Positions 7,672-16,642 of a stretch of 64,000 bases of DNA are shown here, in pieces. The notes under the pieces are model-generated. The model worked only from the letters and a program-made list of their open reading frames with translations. It was not told where the DNA came from and did no database searches. Source of the DNA: Clostridium brassicae (GTDB taxonomy: Bacteria > Bacillota > Clostridia > Clostridiales > Clostridiaceae); assembly GCF_026738875.1 (NCBI RefSeq), contig NZ_JAPQFJ010000012.1, forward strand, positions 83,449 through 147,448. The letters are read 5' to 3'. Each line of letters opens with the position of its first letter. Positions within the stretch are counted from its first letter, which is position 1. The position numbers and the translations under genes are program-made.

Positions 7672-10600
7672 TTAGTTAGCTGCGTTTGTTCCATTTACAG
7701 CATCTAATGTTGTAAATCCAAGTAATGTTGCTCCTGTTGTTACATCTGATCCAGTTAAATCAACTTTTTCTGTTGCACCAGTATCTACTGAACTAATAAC
7801 TAATTTATCTCCATTCAATGTTACTGTGAATTTACCACTTAAACTTGGTACTGCATTGATATCTTCTAAAAGTGTTGCTGCAAGAGTATCTTTTTTAGCT
7901 TTTGCATCATAAGCTGTTCCTAATGCTTTAACTTTAGTTAATGCAACATCTTCACCATTAAGAACTATTTTAGTAGCTGTGTCAAATGCAACATTTGATT
8001 TTAAATCAGCATCTGCTGTCTTAACTGCTTTTGTTGCTACTGTATAGTCAACTGTTACTGCTGTAGCATCGCTAAATTGTACTGCTTTCTTGCTTGCATC
8101 CACTTCTGCTACACCTATGTGTTTTCCGTTAGCAGCTGTAATTTCAGCTCCATTTGCTACTGCTGTCCATGTACTTAAATCATCTCCAACATTCGGTGTT
8201 GGCACTGCATTAGCATCATCTGAGATTTTGTATACAAATGTGTTTCCTGCTACACTTGGTGCTCCTAGTGTAATTACTGTATTGCCATCTTTTCCACTTC
8301 CAATTGCATCTGCAAAACTTACTCCATTTGCTAATATTGGTGCTGCTGTTACTGGTGCAGCAATTACTATTGATTTATCTTCTTGTGTACCATATGTGAT
8401 TTTAATAACAGCATTACCTGCATTAGCATCTATTCCTGCTTCAGCTACTGCTGTTACATCTTTTGCTAATTTATTTTCTTCTTTAGCTTTAGTTATTGCT
8501 TCATTAGCTTTAGTTATTGTTGTATTTAGGTCAGTATCCCAAGTAAGACTTAATGCTGTAATTGCCTTTTTAGCATCAGCTATTTTTTGATTAGATTCAT
8601 CTTTCTCTTCATTTTTCATATCTTCAGTTGCATCTGAACCAAGTATATTAGTCATCTCAGTTCCTGTTAACTTATCAAAATCTCCAACTTGAAGTTTCAT
8701 ATCTTCTGCTTTATTTTCATGTATATCTTCAAATGGAGCTTTTTGAAGTATTTCAAATCCGTCTCCTATATTAACTGAATCATTACCATCTTTAACTTCA
8801 CTTAACATGATAACAACTTTGTTATTATAAGCTTTAATAGAATCTATCTTAGCATCACAGAAATCATCATCATTTAATTCAAATGTTGATCTTGATAAAG
8901 TTGTTCCATCAATCTCTTCTTCAAATGTTAATACTATAGCAGCATTTGTTCCTTTTTGCCAGTATTGTACTAATTCATCGTCATTTGTAGCTCTCTTACC
9001 ATCTTTAAGACCTTGCTTAGCTGTATCAATAAGTATATTATTATCTACTATAGCAGGAGCTAATTTATCTTCTACATAAACTAATCCTTTTGCACCTATT
9101 TGTAAAGTCTCATCATAGTCATTCTTAGTAGATGTAACAGGTGTATTTCCAACTGTCTTATTAGGAACTGCAAAAATGTAAACTTTTTGTCCGTTTCCTG
9201 AGAATGTTCCATTATAGTTAAATATGTGATCAAAATCATCATCATCATATTTAGCATTGGCATGTTTCTTATCCATAGTTAATTTAACAGTTGTATTACC
9301 ATCGTTTGTACCTTTTTTATGAGAAGCTATAGACAATTGTGTTACCTTACTTTCAGCATCTTTGTCATCTTTTACACCAGCGAATGAATCGGCAGCTTTT
9401 TGTGCAGTGTCTAAATCAGGAGCAGTTATAACTCTCATATCTTTAACATCAAAATCAACCTTATCTTCAAATCCAAAGAATATGTCTTCTGGTGATTGTA
9501 TTTGTGGTTTAAAATCATCATCATCATCAAAGGCTATAGAACCCTCTTCACCTTTGCCTAAGAAATCAGTTTTATTAATTTTTATTGAGTAATTTCTTTC
9601 AGTTACATTCTTATTAGCATCTTCAACTCTATCAACTTGAAGATATAAAACTACATCATCATTATTAATCTTATCTGTTGATAAATCACCTAAATGATAT
9701 TGTTTATCTTTTAATTCGTTTTTCTCTTTTTTACTTGGAAGAGTTATTTCTACAGCTTTATCATTTTTAGCTGATTTGATATCTGCTTTATACATATCTG
9801 ACATATTTATAGATGATTTTCCATCAAATACGTCAGCTAGAACTTCTGTAATTATGTCATTACCATCTTTATCTTTTCCTGTTACTACTTTTTGTTTAGC
9901 AACTAATGTATATTTGCTTAGATCTTTAGCAGAATATCTACTACCATCCATTAGCATCTTGTTATCAAAGTCAACAACTACTTTTTGGCTACTACTTCCA
10001 GCTGAATATACTTTAACTTTTATATCTCCTTCAGCTACACCATCATTGTCTTTAACATCAAGATCTTTTGTAACTTTCTTAATAGCATTTCCTGCTTTAT
10101 CTTCTATATTTTCTACAGTTAATTTATATTTTAAATCAGCATCTAAATCTTTAATTGTAGTTATGATGAATTCTTTTTCGCTAGTGCCATCTCTTTCAAC
10201 TTTATCTATCTTCCATTCTTTACCGTCTGAATCCTTCAATGTATAATTTTTCTTCTTTGTAGCAGAACCATCATCTGTGTCTTTAGAACATTTAACTTTT
10301 TCAGAGAATTTTATTTTTATTTTGTTATTATAGTCTTCATGTTGTTCAACTTTTCTAACTTCTGGAGCTGTATTATCTACTTCTTTTTCAATTCTAGTAG
10401 AAATTTTTTCATTTTCTACTTCCCATCTACTTTCAATAGCTCCTGATTTTATATAAATATTAGTTGTTCCATTAGTAAAACTATCATCTTCAAAGTAAAG
10501 AGTTAATTCTTTACCATCAACTTTAACTAATTTAGCTCTGTTAGATGTTTTATCACTAGTATGATAGTAATTTTCTAAATCTTTAGCATTATCTATTTTG

Positions 10601-11829
10601 CTATTGTCCATATTCTTGAATTTAATATCTTTATCAAATATTAAAGTAACTTTTTCATAAGTAACTGAATTAATGTCTTCAGTATCAACATCTTTAAATC
10701 CTACTACTTGTGGAATTTTTTTATCTTCTTTAACTGTTGTTTCTTTATTTGGAGACATTGTTGCAAGACCTGCATAATCTGTTACTGAAGATTTAACTCT
10801 TACTTTTAATTTATCTCCATCTTTAAAATCAGTTCCAACTATGATATTAGCTTCTTTATTATTGTTAACAAGTTCAACCCTGCTTATTGATAAATCTCCA
10901 TCATTGATTTCAAAGTCATCATCATCTAATATTGGTGCAATAGTGCTATCATCAGATATTTTATCAATATTGTTTGGTCTAATTGGTTCTGAGAATGTAA
11001 CTTTGATTGTATCAACACCAACAGCTTCAACTTTTTCTACTTCAGGTAAATCTTTGTCTTCAAACACTAACTCTTTCCTATATTCTTCTCCAGTTACATC
11101 TTCATCTATTACTAAACTATATTTTTCACGGTTTTCTATTAAATACTTACCTTTACTATCTACTTTATCTGCGAATGTAAGAGTAGCTGATTTTTTGTTA
11201 TCATCAAGTTTAATTTCTTTAATCATATCTGAATCTACTTCATCGCCATCTTTATCTTCTAAAGTATAGTTATCTACATCTTCTATATCTTTTTTAAGAT
11301 CTGAATCAGTTACTGGGCTAGCAAATTCTATTTTTAATTGTTTAAGGTTAATAGCACTTACTGATGTAACTTTAACTTTGTCATCTTCTCCAGTGTTGTT
11401 GTTTTGATCTTCGTATTTGATTTCTCCGTCTTTAACAACAGCCTTTTTAACTGTAGGAACTTCTACAACTTTAGCTTCCTTAGATTCTGTGAATTCATCT
11501 AAGTTAAAGCCTTTTTCGTTTTCTAAATATTTATCGAAAACTGATTGAGCTGTAACATATCCATTTTTATCATCATGGTAAGCATATACAGATTTTGCTT
11601 CTGTTAATTTAGCTTGGAAATCTTCGAATAATGGTGCTTTAGTTCCTTCTGTAGAATCTAAGTAAGACTCCATTAATTCTGTTTTACTATATTGGTATAC
11701 ATCTCCACCAACTTTTACTGTGTATGCATCTACTGCTGCAAACGCTTGAGATGTCATTAATGCTGATGCAACTAATCCTGATATTGCTGATGTTGAAAGA
11801 ACACTAACAACTTTTTTTTGTTTAGTCAT
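7672..11829 (-). CDS. S-layer-type surface protein (main isoform / 5' exon)
   Basis: Exported 1385-aa acidic surface protein and probable main S-layer subunit. Signal peptide 1-31 (ends SQAFA, then AVDAYTV). Residues 33-135 are the N-terminal module shared with the 16037-16528 and 2456-5953 products. From 145 to about 1080 come repeated SbsA/Ig-like domains (VEAVGVDTIKVTFSEPI, VRKVEQHEDYNNKIKIKFSE) with acidic DDDDF tracts that may bind calcium. A helical stretch (QKIADAKKAITALS, about 1090-1140) and Thr/Ala-rich beta modules follow to the end at NAAN. No SLH or LPXTG motif. Start ATG with GGGAGG upstream; 63 bases separate it from the gene at 11893-13113 and no promoter is evident, so co-transcription is likely. 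The stop codon lies inside the predicted intron, so splicing would remove it and extend the protein to 1479 aa. Confidence 0.85.
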   Translation of the reverse strand: MTKQKKVVSVLSTSAISGLVASALMTSQAFAAVDAYTVKVGGDVYQYSKTELMESYLDSTEGTKAPLFEDFQAKLTEAKSVYAYHDDKNGYVTAQSVFDKYLENEKGFNLDEFTESKEAKVVEVPTVKKAVVKDGEIKYEDQNNNTGEDDKVKVTSVSAINLKQLKIEFASPVTDSDLKKDIEDVDNYTLEDKDGDEVDSDMIKEIKLDDNKKSATLTFADKVDSKGKYLIENREKYSLVIDEDVTGEEYRKELVFEDKDLPEVEKVEAVGVDTIKVTFSEPIRPNNIDKISDDSTIAPILDDDDFEINDGDLSISRVELVNNNKEANIIVGTDFKDGDKLKVRVKSSVTDYAGLATMSPNKETTVKEDKKIPQVVGFKDVDTEDINSVTYEKVTLIFDKDIKFKNMDNSKIDNAKDLENYYHTSDKTSNRAKLVKVDGKELTLYFEDDSFTNGTTNIYIKSGAIESRWEVENEKISTRIEKEVDNTAPEVRKVEQHEDYNNKIKIKFSEKVKCSKDTDDGSATKKKNYTLKDSDGKEWKIDKVERDGTSEKEFIITTIKDLDADLKYKLTVENIEDKAGNAIKKVTKDLDVKDNDGVAEGDIKVKVYSAGSSSQKVVVDFDNKMLMDGSRYSAKDLSKYTLVAKQKVVTGKDKDGNDIITEVLADVFDGKSSINMSDMYKADIKSAKNDKAVEITLPSKKEKNELKDKQYHLGDLSTDKINNDDVVLYLQVDRVEDANKNVTERNYSIKINKTDFLGKGEEGSIAFDDDDDFKPQIQSPEDIFFGFEDKVDFDVKDMRVITAPDLDTAQKAADSFAGVKDDKDAESKVTQLSIASHKKGTNDGNTTVKLTMDKKHANAKYDDDDFDHIFNYNGTFSGNGQKVYIFAVPNKTVGNTPVTSTKNDYDETLQIGAKGLVYVEDKLAPAIVDNNILIDTAKQGLKDGKRATNDDELVQYWQKGTNAAIVLTFEEEIDGTTLSRSTFELNDDDFCDAKIDSIKAYNNKVVIMLSEVKDGNDSVNIGDGFEILQKAPFEDIHENKAEDMKLQVGDFDKLTGTEMTNILGSDATEDMKNEEKDESNQKIADAKKAITALSLTWDTDLNTTITKANEAITKAKEENKLAKDVTAVAEAGIDANAGNAVIKITYGTQEDKSIVIAAPVTAAPILANGVSFADAIGSGKDGNTVITLGAPSVAGNTFVYKISDDANAVPTPNVGDDLSTWTAVANGAEITAANGKHIGVAEVDASKKAVQFSDATAVTVDYTVATKAVKTADADLKSNVAFDTATKIVLNGEDVALTKVKALGTAYDAKAKKDTLAATLLEDINAVPSLSGKFTVTLNGDKLVISSVDTGATEKVDLTGSDVTTGATLLGFTTLDAVNGTNAAN

Positions 11830-11892
11830 AACTATTTTTACCTCCCTAATATTTGAGTTTAAGTTTTTATTTTATATTGCCTTTTATTTTAA

Positions 11893-13113
11893 CTATTTAA
11901 CTTCTACAGTGTAGTTTTCAGCTTTTCCAGCTTCTTCAGCTAATGTGCTTGCTACTACTTCTTTAAATGTTTTAGAAGTTTCATAGTATTTTAATTCTTT
12001 TCCTGATACTTTACTTACTACTTTAAAGTTTTCAGGTTTATCAGTATCTAAAGTAACTGCTACAGTTTTATTGAATTGATCAAATGCATCTGTAACTTTA
12101 ACATCTTTTACTGCTGGAACATCAACTTTAGTGTTTACTATAGTGTAGTTTTCAGCTTTTGCAGCTTCTTCAGCTAATGTGCTTGCTACTACTTCTTTGA
12201 ATGTTTTAGAAGTTTCATAGTATTTTAATTCTTTTCCTGATACTTTACTTACTACTTTGTAGTTTTCAGGATGATCTGTTCCTTCTAAAGTAACTACTAC
12301 TGTTTTGTTGAATTGGTCAAATGCATCTTTGATTTCAACTTTAGCTGTTACTTCTTCTGTAGTCTTATCTTCAACTGTAACAACTTTTAACATCCATCCA
12401 TCATAACCTTGTGTTTTAATAGCTTCTGATGGATTTGAAGTCATTCCCCAAACATCTACTAAATATTTTCCTGGTTTTGTGAATGTATAAGAAGTATCTG
12501 TAGCTGTTTCATAAGTTTTATCTATTGTCCAACCTTCTCTTCTTACTGGTGCTGATGGATCATAAATGTGTAATTTATATTGATATCCTTCTTTTCCAGA
12601 TATAGTAACTTTTTCTCCTACTTTATAAGTATCTTTTATTCCTAAACCACTTAAGTCAGCTCTTTCTTTTAATGACTCTGCAGTTCCTATTGAGAAGTTT
12701 TTAACGTAATAAGTATCGTAAGATCCTGTTACATTCTTATTAGCGCCTTCTTTAACTTCTGCTCTTTTTACCCATATAGAAGCTTTATATTTTCCTGCTT
12801 CTAAGTTTTTAGCTACAGATGGTATATAAGGAACTTTAGCATTTACTGCTTCAGTATATCCATTAGTTAACTCTGTCCAAGCTCCTCCATCTTTTTGAAC
12901 GAATATTCTGTATTGAACATCCCCTTCATAATTTGCTGCCTCTAATGCAAAAGTAAATGGTACATTATCAGTTGCAAGAGTGTGTTGTGGTGCTATATAA
13001 GTTATAGCAGGTAATGTTGTTTTAGCTTGATCAGCAAATGCTGGTTTCGCCATTCCTACTCCTGTTGCAACTATTGCAGCTGCTAGAAGTAAACTCATTT
13101 TTCTTTTAATCAC
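11893..13113 (-). CDS. secreted surface protein with triple-Tyr-like domains and two C-terminal repeat modules
   Basis: Exported protein of 406 aa. The start is GTG at 13113 with a GGGAGGG site 8 bases upstream; the frame continues upstream but without a site. Signal peptide MIKRKMSLLLAAAIVATGVG...AFA. Residues about 30-150 and 160-250 look like triple-tyrosine (Y_Y_Y) beta domains (YKASIWVKRAEV, YDTYYVKNFSI, GKYLVDVWGMTSNPSEAI). The C-terminus carries two nearly identical modules of about 70 aa (DAFDQFNKTVVVTLEGTDHP and DAFDQFNKTVAVTLDTDKP, each ending KELKYYETSKTFKEVVAS). A single related module ends the 16643-17344 product, and another may form the S-layer 3' exon. It is the first gene after the strong promoter near 13350, probably co-transcribed with the S-layer gene. 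Function beyond the cell surface is unknown. Confidence 0.75.
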   Translation of the reverse strand: MIKRKMSLLLAAAIVATGVGMAKPAFADQAKTTLPAITYIAPQHTLATDNVPFTFALEAANYEGDVQYRIFVQKDGGAWTELTNGYTEAVNAKVPYIPSVAKNLEAGKYKASIWVKRAEVKEGANKNVTGSYDTYYVKNFSIGTAESLKERADLSGLGIKDTYKVGEKVTISGKEGYQYKLHIYDPSAPVRREGWTIDKTYETATDTSYTFTKPGKYLVDVWGMTSNPSEAIKTQGYDGWMLKVVTVEDKTTEEVTAKVEIKDAFDQFNKTVVVTLEGTDHPENYKVVSKVSGKELKYYETSKTFKEVVASTLAEEAAKAENYTIVNTKVDVPAVKDVKVTDAFDQFNKTVAVTLDTDKPENFKVVSKVSGKELKYYETSKTFKEVVASTLAEEAGKAENYTVEVK

Positions 13114-13194
13114 TTTTGTTCCCTCCCATTTTGATATTTTATTTTTATAATTTTTAATTATTAACTTAATAAGTGAATAATTTATGTAAAATGG

Positions 13195-13224
13195 GGAAAC
13201 ATATAAATAGTGATACATGTTTCC
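13195..13224 (-). promoter_or_regulatory. 5'-UTR hairpin of the S-layer operon
   Basis: GGAAACAT and ATGTTTCC form an 8-bp stem in the long leader about 80 bases before the GTG start at 13113. Such leader hairpins often stabilise abundant S-layer mRNAs; the role here is inference. Confidence 0.4.
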
Positions 13225-13336
13225 TTCATGTTACAATTCAATAATTAATTTATATTGATATAATTTTTTATTAAGTAAACTAAAATTTATCATTATAACA
13301 AATTTATGATGTATTACCATGTTTACTATAATTATC

Positions 13337-13365
13337 ATTATATAGGTTTTTGTCCTATTTATCAA
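13337..13365 (-). promoter_or_regulatory. sigma-A promoter of the S-layer operon
   Basis: Minus strand TTGATA (13365-13360), 17-base spacer, TATAAT (13342-13337). Expected start near 13330, giving a leader of about 215 bases before the gene starting at 13113. This is the best promoter match in the 13114-13840 gap. Confidence 0.6.
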
Positions 13366-13572
13366 CAAAAAATCAATAATTCATCCATGGTAAATGTTAG
13401 AATAGGTTTCATTTTAATTGTCCAAGCATACACATAAGTAAAAATATTTTATATATATAACTATATAAAATTACCTTTTCATAAATTTTTCCTTATCGAA
13501 TTGATTTTAAACTATTTCATTATAAAATGCAATAGACTATGGTATATTTTTTATATTTCCAGTATAATTTCC

Positions 13573-13598
13573 ATATGTAGTTATATATAACTACATAT
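13573..13598. promoter_or_regulatory. 26-bp perfect palindrome in the S-layer upstream gap
   Basis: ATATGTAGTTATA and its exact complement TATAACTACATAT abut with no loop. It lies in the 13114-13840 gap, about 210 bases upstream of the promoter at 13337-13365. It could be an operator for a dimeric regulator; chance is possible because it is so AT-rich. The rest of this gap shows no gene. Confidence 0.4.
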
Positions 13599-13840
13599 CT
13601 ATACTTGTCCATTTTATTATATATCATTTCCTTATGCTTTATTTCCTTATATTCTATTTTCGTAACTTTTAAAATATTCTTATGCCCTTTAGTGAATTTT
13701 TTTATAATTTATAAGAAAATATGTTTGGAATTTATTAAAAATTATTGTTTTAAATCAAATTTTTTCTTATTTTAAATGAATTTTTTTGTTATTAATACTA
13801 TTTTTACTAGATATCTTTTGACTCAAAGCAGAATTTTACT

Positions 13841-15814
13841 CTAATCAATTTTATAGTTTACTCTATATGCAGGATATTCAAGCTTGTACCATTTTTCAAC
13901 AGCAGTCTTATTTCCTAAATATTTTAATTTTGATGGGACATCATCTTTAGCTACATCTAAATTGTTTAATGTATTAAATAAAAATACTCCATCCGCTCCA
14001 TTTTTATATGCTTCATATGCTCTATACAAATACTCTTCTTGAGATAAGTATCTGTTCATTATAAATTTTCCATTCTCTATATCATCTTCTGTTTCTGGAG
14101 TAGGATCTCCTCCTGATAAATTAGCAGAAATTCCTATATATAACTCTACATTTGTTCCTTTTACCATATCTACATATTTGTCTAAATTATAAAACTCTTC
14201 ATAACTTATAACTGAAGGTACTATCCTGTCTACTAATCCTTCTTTAAACCAATTTTCCACATCAAGACCATAAGATTTATGATTTAAATATGGGATTCTT
14301 ACAGTTATTTTTTTATTCGGAATTTCTTCTCTAACTTTTCTCATAAAATAATTCATTATACTTACTTTTTCTTCATATGTAGCTTCGCTTCCCATAACTT
14401 GTGGGTATCTACAAAAATCTAAAGTAATTCCACTCACATTACTTGGCTTAGAAGCTTCTTTTAGTACATTTAAAATATAATTTCTATATTTAGGATAATA
14501 ATAACTTAGATTGGCTCCCTCATTTTGAAGACAATCTTCATATTCTTTATACATCGCTCCATTTAAAAATTTAGTAAATCCTTCACTATAAAAAGCATTC
14601 ATTCTTAAACATGCATTAACTTTAAGGTTTAAATTTTTACTTTTATTTGCGATTATCTCTAAAGGAGATTTTCCAGAATCAAGTATATTTAGTATTTGAT
14701 CTCTTGCCTTTTTATCTCCTTCTCTTACATCATACTCATATTTTTGAAAATCCTCAAAAGCCTTACCTGCATATAAGCTATTGTAATTCAATAAGCCTGT
14801 AGTTCCTAATGTCCAATTTAACTCTCCTACATTTGCTTTTGAAACTAAATTTACAGGAAATTCTGACAAACTAGATACATTTGGAAATCTTTCTAGAAAA
14901 AAATCTGTATATCCATCATCATCATACACAACTCTTGGATATTGTTTATTTTCATCTTTTTCATTATATATTTTAATTTGCTCTTCATTTAATGATACGA
15001 TTTTTATATATGTTATATTAGCCTTTTTACCTTTAATGGGACTAATTGTTACAACTCCATCTTTAAAATCATCTGCAAACATAAAAGTTTCATTAATATT
15101 TGTTGCTCTATCTGTTTTACTATAATTTTTAAATACCCCTTCTTTGTTATTACAGCTTACTTTAAATTCTTCTGTATCACTAAGATATCCAATATAAACT
15201 CCTAACCACCCATCTAGTTTTGCTGGAAGTTTTAATTCTTTTGCTTCTTCCTTATTTTCTATAGCTACTCTTACATCTTTTAATTTATTATATTTAAAAA
15301 TCTTTAAATTCCATCCACTATCATTTGCTGTTTTTTCCTCTGAACTTAAAAGTTTATCTATTCTATTGAATACATATTGTTTATCTTTTTCTGCTTTTAT
15401 TTCATCTCCAGATTTTATGGTAATCATATCTTGAAAAGGATTCTTAGCTTTTATTGAGAATTTAAATTTTTTATTTGTCCCTAAATGTTTATTGCCTTCT
15501 TTTGAGTATATCTCTTTTCCTACATTTAAAGTATAACTTTCTCCTTCAACATATCCTCTTACTGGTGGCTTAACTAAAATAGTTTTTTTATCTTTTCCAA
15601 ATTCAATTCTCACATCCACTTTTTCTGATTTTTCATTTAAAACTTTTATTGAGTTTACTGTTCTTTCATCATACCGTATTTCACTACTAAAAACTATTTT
15701 CCAGATTTTATCTTTATCTACTATAGGGTTATCTGCAGCTTTTGCTTCTACACCTAAAAGTAATAGTAACATAAACATAATCTTTGGAAGTCCCCGCTTC
15801 ATAAATTTTTTCAC
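13841..15814 (-). CDS. surface protein with SbsA-like Ig domain and glycoside-hydrolase-like (GHL10-type) barrel
   Basis: Exported protein of 657 aa. The start is taken as GTG at 15814 (MKKFMKRGLPKIMFMLLLLL...) because GGGGG sits 8 bases upstream; a GTG five codons earlier overlaps that site. Signal peptide ends near VEAKA. Residues about 30-130 form an SbsA/Big_5-type Ig domain (KIWKIVFSSEI..KTILVKPPV..GESYTLNV) closely matching residues 25-135 of the 18517-22917 product. Residues about 295-640 resemble the alpha/beta-barrel of GHL10/UPF0748-type putative glycosidases: LNLKVNACLRMNAF, SGITLDFCRYPQVMGSEATY, NKKITVRIPYL, GVFLFNTLN. The acidic residue in GITLDFCRYP matches the position expected for catalysis. 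It may trim cell-wall or S-layer glycans; the substrate is unknown. Confidence 0.65.
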   Translation of the reverse strand: MKKFMKRGLPKIMFMLLLLLGVEAKAADNPIVDKDKIWKIVFSSEIRYDERTVNSIKVLNEKSEKVDVRIEFGKDKKTILVKPPVRGYVEGESYTLNVGKEIYSKEGNKHLGTNKKFKFSIKAKNPFQDMITIKSGDEIKAEKDKQYVFNRIDKLLSSEEKTANDSGWNLKIFKYNKLKDVRVAIENKEEAKELKLPAKLDGWLGVYIGYLSDTEEFKVSCNNKEGVFKNYSKTDRATNINETFMFADDFKDGVVTISPIKGKKANITYIKIVSLNEEQIKIYNEKDENKQYPRVVYDDDGYTDFFLERFPNVSSLSEFPVNLVSKANVGELNWTLGTTGLLNYNSLYAGKAFEDFQKYEYDVREGDKKARDQILNILDSGKSPLEIIANKSKNLNLKVNACLRMNAFYSEGFTKFLNGAMYKEYEDCLQNEGANLSYYYPKYRNYILNVLKEASKPSNVSGITLDFCRYPQVMGSEATYEEKVSIMNYFMRKVREEIPNKKITVRIPYLNHKSYGLDVENWFKEGLVDRIVPSVISYEEFYNLDKYVDMVKGTNVELYIGISANLSGGDPTPETEDDIENGKFIMNRYLSQEEYLYRAYEAYKNGADGVFLFNTLNNLDVAKDDVPSKLKYLGNKTAVEKWYKLEYPAYRVNYKID

Positions 15815-15951
15815 TTTGTCATCCCCCACTACATTATTATATGAATTTTTTCAATATATGTAATTATATCAAATTTTTCTACTATTATATATATTATTCT
15901 ACTTTTTTTGATAACCGCCCTAGATTTCTTGTTTTTAATCCTAATCACTAT

Positions 15952-15997
15952 AAAAAAGCAGCTAATGAAAATTTAAATTTTCATTAGCTGCTTTTTT
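15952..15997 (-). terminator. strong palindromic terminator
   Basis: A 46-bp perfect palindrome, AAAAAAGCAGCTAATGAAA..., with its complement ending in six T. It follows the stop of the 16037-16528 gene and works in either direction by sequence. Here it most likely ends the upstream minus-strand operon, so the 13841-15814 gene needs its own promoter in the 15815-15950 gap. Confidence 0.8.
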
Positions 15998-16036
15998 AGG
16001 TATCTAATCTATAACTAATACCTAACTAAACAATAG

Positions 16037-16528
16037 CTACTCTATGCTTATTACTTCTAAATCCTCTGATTCCTCTGGAGTAGATGATCCATCAGTTTTC
16101 ATATCTTCATATACTGCTTTACCATCTGTTACTTTAAGATTTTTTACAGTTTCTGGTATACCAGTCATAGCTTTTGCTTCAGATGATTCTGTATAATCTC
16201 CAAGTGAAAAACCTTTTCCTTGTTCTTGAGCATTTAAAAATGCCTCACTTACAGTTTCAAAACTTACATATTTTTTTGTACTATCATGATAAGCATAAGT
16301 TCCACCAAATGATTGGATTTTACCTATAAATTCTTCATAGAAAGGTGCTTTTCCATACTCTGTGTAATCTAAAAAGCTATTTTTTAAGGTTTCTAAATCA
16401 TATTGATATAAAACACCAGATTTAGAATCCTTTATTAGATAAGCATCTGTCTTTGCATATGTATTAACTGTTGAACCCATAGTAATAAGTCCAGCAACAG
16501 CTAAACAAGTTAATATTTTTTTCTTCAT
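16037..16528 (-). CDS. small secreted protein made of the S-layer N-terminal module
   Basis: A 163-aa exported protein. Signal peptide 1-25 (ends NTYAK). The rest aligns with residues 33-135 of the S-layer protein: TDAYLIKDSKSGVLYQYDLE, KAPFYEEF, TYAYHDSTKKYVSFETV and FSLGDYTESSEAKAM match VDAYTVKVGGDVYQYSKTE, KAPLFEDF, VYAYHDDKNGYVTAQSV and FNLDEFTESKEAKVV. It is essentially a free-standing copy of the module plus a short acidic tail. This suggests the module is a cell-wall or S-layer docking unit, with this protein a cap, competitor or assembly factor (inference). Start ATG with AAAGGGTGG upstream. The terminator at 15952-15997 lies downstream. Confidence 0.8.
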   Translation of the reverse strand: MKKKILTCLAVAGLITMGSTVNTYAKTDAYLIKDSKSGVLYQYDLETLKNSFLDYTEYGKAPFYEEFIGKIQSFGGTYAYHDSTKKYVSFETVSEAFLNAQEQGKGFSLGDYTESSEAKAMTGIPETVKNLKVTDGKAVYEDMKTDGSSTPEESEDLEVISIE

Positions 16529-16642
16529 TAATATACCACCCTTTCATTCATATATTTATTTGTTTATTTCATTTATTACTTATAAACCTTACATTTACAA
16601 TTTTAAAATAAATTTTAAACAGCAAATATTTTAAAGCACATT

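Larger units (their letters stand above)
6415..7674 (-). mobile_element. ORF-less group II intron downstream of / overlapping the S-layer stop codon
   Basis: On the minus strand the canonical 5' boundary GTGCG is at 7666. Typical domain I sequence (ACGTGAGAGTCGTATGCGG) follows, then a 34-nt domain V (6496-6463) and a domain VI. A GTTAGCT at 7337-7331 in domain I is complementary to AGCTAAC at the end of the S-layer coding region (7681-7675). EBS1/IBS1 pairing therefore puts the 5' splice site after AAC, 8 nt upstream of GTGCG and just before the TAA stop. Domain VI has a bulged A (6421) seven nucleotides from a 3' end AAT (6415). No reverse transcriptase is encoded, so any mobility would need a protein supplied in trans. 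Domain IV holds an extra repeat, a terminator and a promoter. A shifted 5' site and alternative splicing of an S-layer gene intron is known from C. tetani. Confidence 0.85.

Noticed and set aside
6415..7674. Reverse transcriptase/maturase ORF inside the group II intron
   Set aside because: Reading all minus-strand frames between domain I and domain V gives only short frames; domain IV is filled by repeat B, a terminator and a promoter.
8090..11269. Long plus-strand reading frames opposite the S-layer gene
   Set aside because: They are composition shadows: Ser/Thr/Leu-rich translations without ribosome binding sites, opposite a gene with a signal peptide and domains.
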